DNA of 64,000 bases from Leptolinea sp. HRD-7 (GTDB lineage: Bacteria; Chloroflexota; Anaerolineae; Anaerolineales; Anaerolineaceae), in the NCBI GenBank assembly GCA_024363285.1, contig AP024710.1, positions 1,105,163 through 1,169,162 of the forward strand. The letters run 5' to 3'. The notes under the pieces were generated by a model. That model ran no database searches and had not been told where the DNA came from. It worked only from the letters and a program-made list of their open reading frames with translations. Shown here one piece after another: positions 27,710-36,474 of the stretch (position 1 is the first letter of the stretch; every line of letters starts with the position of its first letter). A program made the translations under genes and the position numbers.

Positions 27710-28436
27710 ATAAGCCCTTCCTGGCGTTTCGGCGGATGATGAGAAGGTCAATGGCCATGCGCATCGAATCATCCAGCAATCTCACGCGGCTGTCTGGATT
27801 AAAGTACCAGGGAACCGGTATTTCAATTATTGAGTACCCTGAGCGGCGGGCAATGAATAGCACTTCCACGTCAAATGACATACCGTTTAATGTTTGTTTG
27901 GTAAATACATCTTCTGCGCAACGAGCAGAAAACAACTTGAAGCCGCATTGAGAATCTTGAATACCAGGCAATACGGCCAGCCTGACCATGGTATTGAAGA
28001 TCCGGCCGATAAAATGACGGTACGCTGGTTCATCATACCGTACAGCCCCTGGCGCCTCACGCGACCCGATGACCACATCAATGTCTTTTTGGTGTGGTGG
28101 CAAAAAGCGCGAAATTTCTTCAACTGGCATGGAAAAGTCAACATCACAAAAAATGCGATATTCTCCCCGAGCTCTCAACATACCGCTGCGTACCGCCAGA
28201 CCTTTTCCTCGAGCTTCTTCATGAAAGACCAGAAAACCTGGATGACTCGCGCAGAATGCTTCAGCGATATTCAGTGAGTTATCGCTGCTCCCGTTTTCTA
28301 TGATCAGCACTTCGCACTGAAATGGCTGGTTATTGATATACCGGTCTACCAGCTCCAATGTTTTTGGAAGGCGGTTTTCTTCATTATGAACCGGAAGAAT
28401 AATGGATAAATACGGGGATGATCCGGTTGTGGTCAT
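27690..28436 (-). CDS. Family 2 glycosyltransferase, dolichyl-phosphate-mannose-synthase type
   Basis: 248 residues, GT-A fold. LSIILPVHNEENRLPKT opens the nucleotide-sugar fold, IENGSSDNS follows, and FCDVDFSMPVEE gives the metal-binding DxD-type motif; QCGFKLF matches the conserved QxGxK block. No C-terminal membrane helices are seen, as in DPM1-like enzymes that transfer a sugar to polyprenyl phosphate. It could supply the lipid-linked sugar for the GT-C-like protein at 17477, but that link is inference. First gene of a two-gene unit with rnhB. Confidence 0.88.
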   Translation of the reverse strand: MTTTGSSPYLSIILPVHNEENRLPKTLELVDRYINNQPFQCEVLIIENGSSDNSLNIAEAFCASHPGFLVFHEEARGKGLAVRSGMLRARGEYRIFCDVDFSMPVEEISRFLPPHQKDIDVVIGSREAPGAVRYDEPAYRHFIGRIFNTMVRLAVLPGIQDSQCGFKLFSARCAEDVFTKQTLNGMSFDVEVLFIARRSGYSIIEIPVPWYFNPDSRVRLLDDSMRMAIDLLIIRRNARKGLYGPSAR

Positions 28437-28798
28437 CTCAACTCATCCAGGAAGAGGTAATAAAACGATGACGCGTTTGCTGGTTATTCATAATGGCCAT
28501 ATTCGAAGAACCAGACAAAACAATCCATCGATGCCAGTCCAAATTAAAAAACCGGTTTGCCCAGTTTGAATGTACCGGTCTGGAATGGAATTGGTTCATC
28601 CACATATAACTCTTGCCTGTCCACGATACTGAAATGGTCTGGTCTCAGTTTGAAGATCATTCGACCTGATGTGTGGTTCTGATTATTTTTCTTCCGGACC
28701 GGAACTATGTTTTTACCGGATGGTAAAGGCGTTATCTCGATAATGCCGTCAATCTGTTTATTGAATTTGGAATGGTTAGTACGGAATTCAAGAAACAG
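28437..28798. other. Non-annotated stretch between the GT2 gene and tRNA-Pro
   Basis: No complete gene is visible in these 362 bases. On the minus strand 28544-28798 there is an open frame running out of the tRNA end (separate entry). Confidence 0.6.
28544..28798 (-). pseudogene. Possible gene remnant abutting the 3' end of tRNA-Pro
   Basis: On the minus strand, directly after the last base of tRNA-Pro, a frame is open for 84 codons to a TAA at 28544-28546. It has protein-like composition, with segments such as SGRMIFKLRPDHFSIVDR and ending FKLGKPVF, but no ATG, GTG or TTG near its 5' end; the first ATG would give only 38 residues. This looks like the 3' end of a gene cut off at the tRNA, perhaps by an old integration or deletion. 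A chance open frame remains possible, so confidence is low. Family not recognised. Confidence 0.35.
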
Positions 28799-28871
28799 TC
28801 GGGGTGGGCGGACTTGAACCGCCGACCCCCGCGTCCCAAACGCGGTGCGCTGCCAACTGCGCTACACCCCG
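28799..28871 (-). tRNA. tRNA-Pro (UGG)
   Basis: 73-nt cloverleaf on the minus strand. Acceptor arms CGGGGTG and CACCCCG, anticodon stem CCGCG/CGCGG with loop TTTGGGA (anticodon TGG), T-loop GTTCAAGTC. CCA is not encoded. Confidence 0.95.
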
Positions 28872-28922
28872 GCTGTTCGAGTATAATCCGTAAATCGCAA
28901 CAACGTCAAGGAATTTTTTTCA

Positions 28923-29915
28923 GTGAGTGCTCCGCTCGCGATTTTTCAGAAAAAAAACACCGAACAGGTTTTTACGCGGACTTTCTGGGTATTCGCGGTT
29001 ATTTTGCTTTTGACTGCGGCATGCACACCCTATACGGCGAGCGCTGATATGGTTTACCCGGAGGTGACCAATGTTGTCTCCATTCCCATGCAAACCGCCA
29101 AACCAAGAGAACAGAAACCTTCACCCAGTGTGACAAAGAAGCCAGATCCCACATCGACCATTACCCCGACGGAAATTACCTGCACAGATATCAGGGGGAC
29201 AATTAAGGATGTGAACGTCCCCAACAACGTGCTTTCACATGATTTAAAAGTGAAGATGTATTTTCCACCGTGTTATGAGAAACACCCGAAAACCCCGTAT
29301 CCGTATGTGGTTATGATTCATGGAATGTTATATACCAATGATCAATGGGATCGTCTTGGGGCTGACGAAGCCGCGGATGAATTAATCTCCTCCGGTGAAG
29401 TTCCGCCGTTTCTGATTCTGATGCCTCTTGAGGAACAATCTACGGCCAACCCGTTTGAAGATGGATTTGGTAACGCGATAACGGACGGTTTGATACCCTG
29501 GGTGGAAAAGAATTATCCGGTTTGTTCAAACCGGTCCTGCCGGGCTATCGGTGGACTGTCTCGCGGGGCAGGTTGGGCTATCCATATCGGGTTGTCGAAA
29601 CCGGAGTATTTCGGGGCGATAGGCGCTCATAGTCTGCCAATTTTTATCGGTGATCTGGCATCCACCCCGCGATGGCTTTCTGCCATTAAGCAATCGGAAA
29701 TGCCGCGAGTCTATATTGATATCGGTATCGGAGATGGCGGCATCACGCAGGCCACCCAGTTTGAAAATATTTTGACAGTATATAATGTGCCGCACGAGTG
29801 GTACATTAACAACGGCGAACACACGGAAGGTTACTGGTCAAGCCATGTGAAAGAATACATGCGCTGGTACGCATCGGGTTGGAAAACCCCGGATCCCCCG
29901 GTGGTATTAAATTAA
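28923..29915 (+). CDS. Exported esterase of the Fes/enterochelin esterase-like fold (lipoprotein)
   Basis: 330 residues from GTG 28923, with AAGGA about 10 nt upstream. A signal peptide ends at lipobox LTAAC, followed by a Lys/Pro/Thr linker. The alpha/beta-hydrolase domain (PF00756-like) shows [15 protein letters not shown], the nucleophile elbow GGLSRGAG (Ser of GLSRG), an acidic GIGDGG and a terminal GEHTEGYW His. Family members cleave esters such as siderophore, feruloyl or acyl esters; here it would act on the outside of the cell. The substrate is not evident. Confidence 0.83.
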   Translation: MSAPLAIFQKKNTEQVFTRTFWVFAVILLLTAACTPYTASADMVYPEVTNVVSIPMQTAKPREQKPSPSVTKKPDPTSTITPTEITCTDIRGTIKDVNVPNNVLSHDLKVKMYFPPCYEKHPKTPYPYVVMIHGMLYTNDQWDRLGADEAADELISSGEVPPFLILMPLEEQSTANPFEDGFGNAITDGLIPWVEKNYPVCSNRSCRAIGGLSRGAGWAIHIGLSKPEYFGAIGAHSLPIFIGDLASTPRWLSAIKQSEMPRVYIDIGIGDGGITQATQFENILTVYNVPHEWYINNGEHTEGYWSSHVKEYMRWYASGWKTPDPPVVLN

Positions 29916-31033
29916 TCTCCCAGGTTTGTCCCCACATTACGGGCGCTTCTGATCCAGGGGTGATCTTGCGGGACGACATTGCGTTTCCCAACGATTGAAG
30001 AAAGCTCAACAGGTTCGATGCCTTCACCCCGGGCGGCTACCATAACACCGTACATTTCCTTATTGATCATTTCGACCGCGGCTGTTCCCAGCCGGGTAGC
30101 CAGAAGTCTGTCATAGGCAGATGGGGTTCCTCCCCGTTGTACATACCCGAGAATAGTCACCCGTGATTCAAGTCCTGTGAGTTGCTCTAATTCTTGCGCC
30201 AGCCGAATAGTGCTGGTTGCCTGGTTCTGGCGGAACGCCAGCATGCGGGCTTCTACTTTTTCTTTCTCGCTTGATTTCTTTGCCTGTGCAAGATCTTCGG
30301 AGATTTGATTAAATTCTTCCCGATCTTTGCGATTCATTGCGCCTTCGGATACGGCTACAATGCTGAACCGCTTGCCGCCGCGGCTGCGGTCCAGAATGGC
30401 TTCAGCAATGGATTGCGCTTCGTAAGGTATTTCTGGAATCAAAATGACATCAGCACCGCCGGCGATTCCCGCGCCGAGAGCCAGCCAGCCGGTGTTATGT
30501 CCCATGATTTCAACCACAATGATCCGGTGATGGCTGTGAGCCGTACTGTGCAGCCGGTCCACGGCATCGGTCGCAATACCGAGAGCGGTATCAAACCCGA
30601 TACTGTGATCTGTTCCAAATAAATCGTTGTCGATCGTTTTTGGGATTGTGACAACGTTAATCCCTTTTTTCATTAATTTGGCCGCGCTCTTATGCGTACC
30701 CCCTCCGCCAATACAGACCAGAACATCAAGGTGATGACGGTTGTAGTTTTCCACCATGGTGTCTGTCATATCAAGAAATTGCCCGCCCATTGGCATATTG
30801 TTGGGTTTGTCACGACTGGTTCCCAGTATGGTTCCACCACGGGTCAGAATACCTGAAAGGTTGGAACCATCCAGACGGATGGTGCGGTTTTGCATCAATC
30901 CTCGAAAGCCTTCATAGAAGCCAATAATCTGCATACCGTATCCATCTATGGCCGCTTTTCCCAAACCGCGAAGAGCCGCGTTCAATCCGGGGGTGTCACC
31001 TCCCGCCGTCAACACACCAACAAACTTGGTCAT
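29912..31033 (-). CDS. pfkA: 6-phosphofructokinase
   Basis: 373 residues from ATG 31033, which has GGAGG 4 nt upstream; the open frame runs 19 codons further without an SD. Family marks: [37 protein letters not shown]. It phosphorylates fructose-6-phosphate in glycolysis. The Mg/phosphate-site motif, GGDGS or GGDGT in standard ATP enzymes, reads [11 protein letters not shown] here, replacing the Asp by Gly, so the phosphoryl donor (ATP, PPi or other) should not be assumed. Its 3' end overlaps the esterase stop by 4 bp, tail to tail. Confidence 0.92.
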   Translation of the reverse strand: MTKFVGVLTAGGDTPGLNAALRGLGKAAIDGYGMQIIGFYEGFRGLMQNRTIRLDGSNLSGILTRGGTILGTSRDKPNNMPMGGQFLDMTDTMVENYNRHHLDVLVCIGGGGTHKSAAKLMKKGINVVTIPKTIDNDLFGTDHSIGFDTALGIATDAVDRLHSTAHSHHRIIVVEIMGHNTGWLALGAGIAGGADVILIPEIPYEAQSIAEAILDRSRGGKRFSIVAVSEGAMNRKDREEFNQISEDLAQAKKSSEKEKVEARMLAFRQNQATSTIRLAQELEQLTGLESRVTILGYVQRGGTPSAYDRLLATRLGTAAVEMINKEMYGVMVAARGEGIEPVELSSIVGKRNVVPQDHPWIRSARNVGTNLGD

Positions 31034-31143
31034 ACAACCTCCAATAATGGAATAGATTATCAGTATAACTGAACCGGCCGCAGCTATCAATGAGATGCCG
31101 CGGCCGGTAGAACGATCAGGCTTACTGGATTTTGAGGAAAATT

Positions 31144-32046
31144 TTATGGTTTCGGCTGGAAGTTCTGAGCCAGTCCGGGCATCAAACCGCCGGGTTCAAA
31201 CCCGGATGGAATGCGAGGTGTGTTATCAACACCCCAAATGCCTTTTATCGGATAGAGGTCTTTGTCTTCTTTTAATGGCGAACCGGCATCCGCTTTGGTG
31301 AAATGATCATTGAATTCAAATTTCGTCAGGTCCTGTATGCCTACCAGAGCCCAGGATAACCAGATGAATTTGCCTTTGGCGCCGCCGATGAAGCTGCTCT
31401 TAAAGGCGATATCAATACATTTCGGATCATCAGGCGAAACCCGTGCCCATGCCAGGTTGGGGTCATCGCCTTTGCCGGCATTGAATACCTCAGTGTCATA
31501 TCCTTTACCTTCGGCGATGCTGGTATCAGGCAGAACCGGTTTGGAACCGCCCATATTGTTGTCAGAATTCGACATGATCATAACGCCTTCAGTAGACCAT
31601 TCTGTTCCGGTGGGAATTCCGGTTAAGAGAAGGAATTCTCCGCGGTTATCGAGGTCGGTATCCATTTCAATACCGTACAGTGGCTTGCTGTCTTTACCAT
31701 CGGCAACCGGTGCCGCCATGAATAATTTGACATACACCCAGTTGGGGTCTACACGGGTCATCAGAATTTTTGACAGGTCAATAAACGGCAGGTAACCCAT
31801 GTTTTGGTCAAATGGTCTTTCATACCAGCCAAGACCAAATACATCGCCGCCAAAAGCGTATTTATCATTTGCGGTTTTCTCATTGGTCTGATCATGAACC
31901 GTTTGAACCTTTGTGTTCGGAATATTGCCAGGTTTATTCGGGTCGCTATCTGCGGCAAGTACTACCTGACTGGAGCTCCCCAATGCCAGAACGAGAAGTG
32001 TGATGATGGCCACAATGCTCATAAAACTGAATTTCGTATGTTTCAT
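31144..32046 (-). CDS. Exported protein, ERPFD/HDQ family, paralog C
   Basis: 300 residues, the shortest intact copy and the last of the tandem array in transcription order. GGGAGG lies 5 nt before the ATG. A type I signal peptide with an AxA-like end (VVLAA) replaces the lipobox, so a released protein is predicted, and there is no Pro/Thr linker. Core blocks: [71 protein letters not shown]. The Cys pair of the lipoprotein copies is absent: NTPR and GLAQ replace NTCR and GLCP. Function unknown. Confidence 0.9.
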   Translation of the reverse strand: MKHTKFSFMSIVAIITLLVLALGSSSQVVLAADSDPNKPGNIPNTKVQTVHDQTNEKTANDKYAFGGDVFGLGWYERPFDQNMGYLPFIDLSKILMTRVDPNWVYVKLFMAAPVADGKDSKPLYGIEMDTDLDNRGEFLLLTGIPTGTEWSTEGVMIMSNSDNNMGGSKPVLPDTSIAEGKGYDTEVFNAGKGDDPNLAWARVSPDDPKCIDIAFKSSFIGGAKGKFIWLSWALVGIQDLTKFEFNDHFTKADAGSPLKEDKDLYPIKGIWGVDNTPRIPSGFEPGGLMPGLAQNFQPKP

Positions 32047-32216
32047 ATAGTCCTCCCAATTTTTGAAAAGAACAGGAATCCAGTAGAGCTTTATCAGGTT
32101 ACGTTGATTCGAATTAACTATCCATTAAAAACTAGTTAATCCTATCTAAATACCCCGATTTGCCAGAATTCAACTTTTGGATTCTTTTTTATTGCGAACT
32201 TTTGTCTCTATAACTC

Positions 32217-32245
32217 ACTATAGGATAAAAAAGATAAAAATACAA
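32217..32245 (-). promoter_or_regulatory. Promoter of paralog C
   Basis: Minus-strand TTGTAT (32240-32245), 17-nt spacer, TATAGT (32217-32222) followed by GAGT. Same layout as the promoters of A, B and the broken copy G. Confidence 0.7.
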
Positions 32246-32263
32246 GCGGAGAGCCTGCTGCAC

Positions 32264-32312
32264 AATAGTCAAAAGAGTGTGATGGACAGCTCTTCACACT
32301 CTTTTGACTATT
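32264..32312. repeat. Perfect 19-bp inverted repeat with 11-nt loop
   Basis: Arms 32264-32282 and 32294-32312 are exact reverse complements. It lies between the stop of paralog D and the promoter of paralog C. It may terminate or insulate; the T content next to the stem is modest. Confidence 0.85.
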
Positions 32313-32326
32313 TTCTCGCCTGTTTT

Positions 32327-32350
32327 AAAGTCAGTCTGATTGACTTTTTT
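32327..32350 (+). terminator. Small hairpin with a T-run
   Basis: 7-bp arms AAAGTCA and TGACTTT (32327-32333, 32341-32347) followed by T residues on the plus strand. No plus-strand gene ends here; on the minus strand it is just past paralog D's stop. Confidence 0.4.
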
Positions 32351-32367
32351 ACCACCTGTCTAACAAA

Positions 32368-33363
32368 TTACGTTGGTGGAATATAAGGAACATCCGCCGG
32401 CGGCCGGGGAATTGGTTCTGTAGTTGGTTCGTAACTTTGACCCATTCCGGGCATTTGCCCCATGGGTGTGAAACCAGAGGGATATCTGGGTGTGTTATCA
32501 ACTCCCCAGAGACCTTTAAGTGGATATTCACTACCCGATGTGGTCAATACGGTAAAACCATTGAAGTGGAGCAATTGGGCTTCTTTCTTTACCGGGGATC
32601 CGGCATCAGCCAGTGTGAACTTATCATTGAATTCAAATTTTGTAAGGTCAGTTGTTCCGGCCATGCTCCAGGGAAACCAGATGAATTTCCCTTTCTGTCC
32701 ACCCAGAAAAGTGGACTTGATGGCTAACTCAACCATTTTCGGGTCTTTCGGTGATAATCTTGACCAGGCAAGGTTAGGATCATCACCTTTACCTGAATTG
32801 AATATCTCTTTGTCATATCCCATATTGGTGGCCACGGATTTGTCGATAAGAACGGGTTTACTACCACCCATCATATTATCCGAGTTGGTATATATCACCA
32901 CACCCTGAGTAGCCCACTCCGTACCTGCGGGAATTGAGGTGAGCACTAAGAATTCACCGCGGTTATCCAGATCGGTGTCCAATTCCACTCCATACAGGGG
33001 GGTTGCTCCCGACCCTTCTGTCACAATTCCAACTACCTGAATCTGGATATAAACCCAATTGGCATCTTCACGATTCAATTGAATTTTTTGCAGGTCAATG
33101 AAGGGCATGTACCCCATGTTTTGGTCAAAGGGGCGTTCATACCATCCAAGCCCAAACACATCACCGCCATAGGCCACTTTATCCTTGGCGGTTTTCTCGT
33201 TCGTCTGATCATAAATCGTTCTTGATTTGGTGCCTATTGTATCTCCCGGCTTTTCCGGGCTGCTTGGAGCGGCGGTAATACTATGATTCAAACTTCCAAG
33301 TGACAGTACCAGTAGTGTGAGGATAGCAGCAATACTCCATTGTCTGAACACAACAGATCTCAT
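32368..33363 (-). CDS. Exported protein, ERPFD/HDQ family, paralog D
   Basis: 331 residues from ATG 33363, which has AGGAGG 5-6 nt upstream; a TTG at 33378 lies inside that SD region. Type I signal peptide (SITAA), no lipobox. Closest to paralog C: shared [49 protein letters not shown]. Like C it lacks both late Cys (NTPR, PGMGQ). It has an extra insert of about 17 residues before EYPLKGLWGVDN, and the end is Pro-rich. C and D are probably a recent duplicate pair. Function unknown. Confidence 0.9.
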   Translation of the reverse strand: MRSVVFRQWSIAAILTLLVLSLGSLNHSITAAPSSPEKPGDTIGTKSRTIYDQTNEKTAKDKVAYGGDVFGLGWYERPFDQNMGYMPFIDLQKIQLNREDANWVYIQIQVVGIVTEGSGATPLYGVELDTDLDNRGEFLVLTSIPAGTEWATQGVVIYTNSDNMMGGSKPVLIDKSVATNMGYDKEIFNSGKGDDPNLAWSRLSPKDPKMVELAIKSTFLGGQKGKFIWFPWSMAGTTDLTKFEFNDKFTLADAGSPVKKEAQLLHFNGFTVLTTSGSEYPLKGLWGVDNTPRYPSGFTPMGQMPGMGQSYEPTTEPIPRPPADVPYIPPT

Positions 33364-33408
33364 GTTTGCCTCCTGCAAATTATGGAAAAAGGCCAGGCGA
33401 TCGTATTG

Positions 33409-33437
33409 AGAGTATGAGGTTTATGGATAGAATGCAA
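33409..33437 (-). promoter_or_regulatory. Candidate promoter of paralog D
   Basis: Minus-strand TTGCAT (33432-33437), 17-nt spacer, TACTCT (33409-33414). Weaker match than for A, B, C and G. Confidence 0.45.
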
Positions 33438-33516
33438 TAAAGACGGGATTAATAATCACTTAATTTATCTAATTTGTAAAAAATATCGTATTGGTAATAA
33501 ATAGATTTAAATTCAA

Positions 33517-34467
33517 TTATGAAGGACAAACGCCTTGTTCCGTGCCTGAAGGAGTCAAACCGGATAATCCTTTGCAGGTGTTATCAATGCCAAATAGTTC
33601 TTTCAACGGATAATTGGAATCGCCTGCGATAGCGGAACCGGCTATTGATGTTGAATAGTAGTCATTCAAGTCAAACTGGCTGAGCGGGAATGCCTGACCT
33701 TCGGCAAACGGCTGCCAGGTAAATTTTGGATTCTTTCCTCCCAGAATATCTTCGTGAACCGCGATCTGTATACCTTTGTCTATCAACCGGATCCAGATCT
33801 TGACTGTATTTTTACCGGCGGCTGTATCTATCTTGATCGATTCAAACCCGCTGCCTTTGAACCCTTTCGGGTCTGAGCGGTTGATGATCTGTCCGCCTAC
33901 ATCGCCGTCGCTATCCCAGTTCATCTTGATATTGTCTTCCACCCATGTTGTGGATGATGGCGCATGAAACGTGATCATGTAATCCCCCCGGCCGTCTATA
34001 TTGAGGTCGAGTTGAATACCGTAGACAGCCGGAGGCGGGGCTGGCGTCTCTTCAAGATAGATCGTGAAATATGCCCATCCGTTTTCTGGACGAACCAGTT
34101 CTGCCTTCTCAATATCCACAGACGGAATGTAGTTCATGTTTTGATCAAACGGGCGTTCAAACCGTCCGTTGGTGAATTCGTCACCTCCGGGAGCTTTCTT
34201 TTCTGCTGCGGTTTGACGGCAAACCTGATCATGGATTACCTGTGGAATGCCACGCGGTGTTCCCGGCTTCATTTCGATCAATAATGCGCCGCTACCCGGG
34301 GTGACTTTGTATGTGGGTGTTACCACCTTTTTTTTCGCTGGCTGGGCTGGGGTAGCGCTTTCAACGGGCTGCCGGTTGGACTGCAATTTTTGTTGAGAAA
34401 GAATGGGGGAACAACCTGAAATCAGGACCATCACCAAAATTATTGAAAATGGGGTGTTTTGTTTCAA
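33517..34467 (-). CDS. Exported lipoprotein, ERPFD/HDQ family, paralog E
   Basis: 316 residues. The start appears to be TTG at 34467 with AGGTG 5 nt upstream; no ATG gives a full signal peptide. Lipobox ISGC, then a Lys/Pro/Thr linker. Core: [61 protein letters not shown] and GVCPS at the very end. The most divergent copy: an extra Cys in HDQVC, and the usual IAFKxSxxGGxKGKF block is AVHEDILGGKNPKF. It has NTC and GVC like the other lipoproteins. Function unknown. Confidence 0.88.
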   Translation of the reverse strand: MKQNTPFSIILVMVLISGCSPILSQQKLQSNRQPVESATPAQPAKKKVVTPTYKVTPGSGALLIEMKPGTPRGIPQVIHDQVCRQTAAEKKAPGGDEFTNGRFERPFDQNMNYIPSVDIEKAELVRPENGWAYFTIYLEETPAPPPAVYGIQLDLNIDGRGDYMITFHAPSSTTWVEDNIKMNWDSDGDVGGQIINRSDPKGFKGSGFESIKIDTAAGKNTVKIWIRLIDKGIQIAVHEDILGGKNPKFTWQPFAEGQAFPLSQFDLNDYYSTSIAGSAIAGDSNYPLKELFGIDNTCKGLSGLTPSGTEQGVCPS

Positions 34468-34540
34468 ATCGGCACCTGATTAGTGAAATAATATTTGAAT
34501 TATTACATAGATTCTGAATCGATCCATGGATAGAAGAGAA

Positions 34541-34572
34541 GATCAGGCAGGGGGATAAACACCTGCCTGATC
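34541..34572 (-). terminator. Hairpin after paralog F
   Basis: Perfect 11-bp stem (34541-34551 with 34562-34572), 10-nt loop, then a T/C-rich stretch on the minus strand, 35 nt past the stop of paralog F. Confidence 0.6.
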
Positions 34573-34606
34573 ATTTCCGTAAATCCAGAAAGCTCAAGTT
34601 ATTACA

Positions 34607-35683
34607 TCAGCAAGGGCCTCCATTCGGATTCCGACATGGAGGACTTGATCCGCTGGGATCAGGCGGAGCTTCAGGGAGTGTCACTGGACATATTCCCGGT
34701 TCGTGACCGGTTGGTTCATACCCTGATGCTACGCGGCAGGTATTATCAACCGCAAATACTTCCTTTAATGGATAATCCGGTTCACCGCGCAACGGTGAGC
34801 CGGCCTGTTCGAGGGTGTAGCTGACGTGCAAATCGTATACTTTTTCAGAAAAGACCGCGCCATCAGTAAACGGACGCCAGATGAACTTTCCTTTGACTCC
34901 ACCCACAATACTGTGTTTGAAGGCAATTTCAATAGTGTCCTCTGTGCCGGGCTTGAGGCGGATCCAGGCCAGGTCATTATCGGATCCCCGGCCCGCGCGC
35001 AGCAGGTTGACATCAAACCCGAGCGCTCCGGTTACCGGAATAGGCCCTTCTCCTGCCATGCTGTATGGTTGTTCCGCTGATGTACTCTTCCAAACATCCA
35101 CTCCTTCGGTTGACCAGGTTTCAGATATAGGTCCTAATCCGCGAATCATGAAGAGACTGCGTCCGTCGCGGTTTAAGTCCAGTTCAAGTCCATAATATGC
35201 TTTGTTATTGATGGCAGCCGATACCGGCTTTGCTACCTGAATGGTTACATAAACAAAATCTGGATCCGTACGGGTCATTGTTGCTTTGACGATATCCAGA
35301 TATCCCAGATAACCCATATCGCGATCGAATGGCCGTTCAAAACGACCGTCATAAAACTCGTCACCGCCGTACGCACGTTTCTGCGCGGCATAATTCTCAG
35401 ATACCTGGTCATGGATCACCTGTTCTTTCCCGGAAAACTCACCGGGCATAACATAATGCGGGGGTGGTGTTGGTTCTTCCGGAACAACTTGAACAGTTAC
35501 TGGAATTTTGGTGGGGATGGATGTTACTGTCGGGAACGGGGTAAGAACAATCACAACCGGCCTGGCGGCAGGTTCTGTGATCACAGGTTTCGGAGGCGGC
35601 GCGTTGACGTGTCCACATCCGGAGATTAAGAGTATCACTGAAATGACAGCCGCCATGAGGATGTACTTTAGATATTCTTTCAT
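34607..35683 (-). CDS. Exported lipoprotein, ERPFD/HDQ family, paralog F
   Basis: 358 residues from ATG 35683, with GGAGG 5 nt upstream; the frame extends to 35719 without an SD. Lipobox ISGC, followed by a long Pro/Val/Thr linker. Core: HDQVSENYAAQKRAYGGDEF, FERPFDRDMGYLGYLDI, DLNRDGRSLF, IAFKHSIVGGVKGKF, YTLEQAGSPL, VDNTCRVASG and GICP. The C-terminus has two more Cys (PPCRNPNGGPC), reminiscent of the Cys tail in A. Closest to paralog H and to the broken copy G directly upstream. Function unknown. Confidence 0.9.
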   Translation of the reverse strand: MKEYLKYILMAAVISVILLISGCGHVNAPPPKPVITEPAARPVVIVLTPFPTVTSIPTKIPVTVQVVPEEPTPPPHYVMPGEFSGKEQVIHDQVSENYAAQKRAYGGDEFYDGRFERPFDRDMGYLGYLDIVKATMTRTDPDFVYVTIQVAKPVSAAINNKAYYGLELDLNRDGRSLFMIRGLGPISETWSTEGVDVWKSTSAEQPYSMAGEGPIPVTGALGFDVNLLRAGRGSDNDLAWIRLKPGTEDTIEIAFKHSIVGGVKGKFIWRPFTDGAVFSEKVYDLHVSYTLEQAGSPLRGEPDYPLKEVFAVDNTCRVASGYEPTGHEPGICPVTLPEAPPDPSGSSPPCRNPNGGPC

Positions 35684-35715
35684 CTGTACCTCCAACTTCA
35701 CCAGCCAGGTGAATT

Positions 35716-36300
35716 TCATTGCTCCGGCCCGGGATCAGTGTGATCCTGCGGGAAATTTGGCACGAGCGGGTTTCTGAGTGGTTCATCCGGTTGACCCGAT
35801 GGCTCAGTCAACGGACTATTGCCTGGTTCACATCCGGTTGGATGATAGCCGAATGCTACCCGGCAGGTATTATCCACCGCGTATACTCCTTTCAATGGGT
35901 AGCACATTTCGCCAGTAAGCGGTGATCCGGCCTGCTGAATGGTGACAAAAATATCTTTTCTGTTCGTTTCAGAGTTGATTTCATACAATCCGGGTATCCC
36001 GGAACGGTTTTTTTGTGTCAAACTGCCGTTCAACCCATCGAACTCGATATTCGTCACCGCTGTAAGACAGGCTTTGGTTGGCGAATTGTTTGTTCACCTG
36101 GTTATGAATGGTTTGTGCCCTGCCACTCTTAATAAATGAGATCAGGATGTACGATTGAGCTGTGAGGATGATTGGGATAAGAGGGGATAAGGGAGAAGCC
36201 AGAAGGGACGTTGGTTGAGGAGAGAAGGCGCGTAAACCGGGAAAAATACATCCGCGACCAGCAGTGAAAACAGACCCGTATGACCGAATGCCCTGTTCAT
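35716..36300 (-). pseudogene. Broken paralog G of the ERPFD/HDQ family (internal deletion and frameshift)
   Basis: A start ATG at 36300 has GGAGG 4 nt upstream and a family-type promoter, but the frame breaks. In another frame the segment AQTIHNQVNKQFANQSLSY, followed by SGDEYRVRWVERQFD, matches the N-terminal core of F and H; it then jumps, in a third frame, to TIQQAGSPLTGEMCYPLKG and VDNTCRVAFGYHPTG, the C-terminal core. The middle of roughly 150-200 residues is missing. So this copy once was a normal gene and has lost its centre and frame. It sits between F and H. Confidence 0.85.
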
Positions 36301-36354
36301 CTTTCCTCCAACACCGGAAAAGGAGAATCATTAACCAGGCATCGATGTATATTC

Positions 36355-36383
36355 ACTATATGTCGAGTCGAAATGAAATACAA
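36355..36383 (-). promoter_or_regulatory. Promoter of broken paralog G
   Basis: Minus-strand TTGTAT (36378-36383), 17-nt spacer, TATAGT (36355-36360) followed by GAAT. The promoter is intact although the gene is not. Confidence 0.65.
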
Positions 36384-36419
36384 GCCCCCTAATTATCTTC
36401 TCACCGAACCCTCACCAGA

Positions 36420-36451
36420 AAAAACCCTCCACAAATATGTGGAGGGTTTTT
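36420..36451 (-). terminator. Terminator of paralog H
   Basis: Perfect 14-bp stem (36420-36433 with 36438-36451) with 4-nt loop; A-run and T-run at its edges allow action in both directions. Confidence 0.92.
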
Positions 36452-36474
36452 CAAACAATATGATTCAAAAATGG

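Larger units (their letters stand above)
32047..32367. other. Intergenic leader and hairpin region between paralogs C and D
   Basis: No gene seen. It contains the minus-strand promoter of paralog C (32217-32245), a leader of about 165 nt before its ATG, a 19-bp perfect inverted repeat and a second smaller hairpin. Confidence 0.7.

Noticed and set aside
32213..32224. T7-promoter-like CTCACTATAGG on the plus strand (also near 4390)
   Set aside because: The same bases read on the minus strand are a TATAGT -10 box with a -35 at 17 nt, in front of an exported-family gene in both places. No phage polymerase gene is present.
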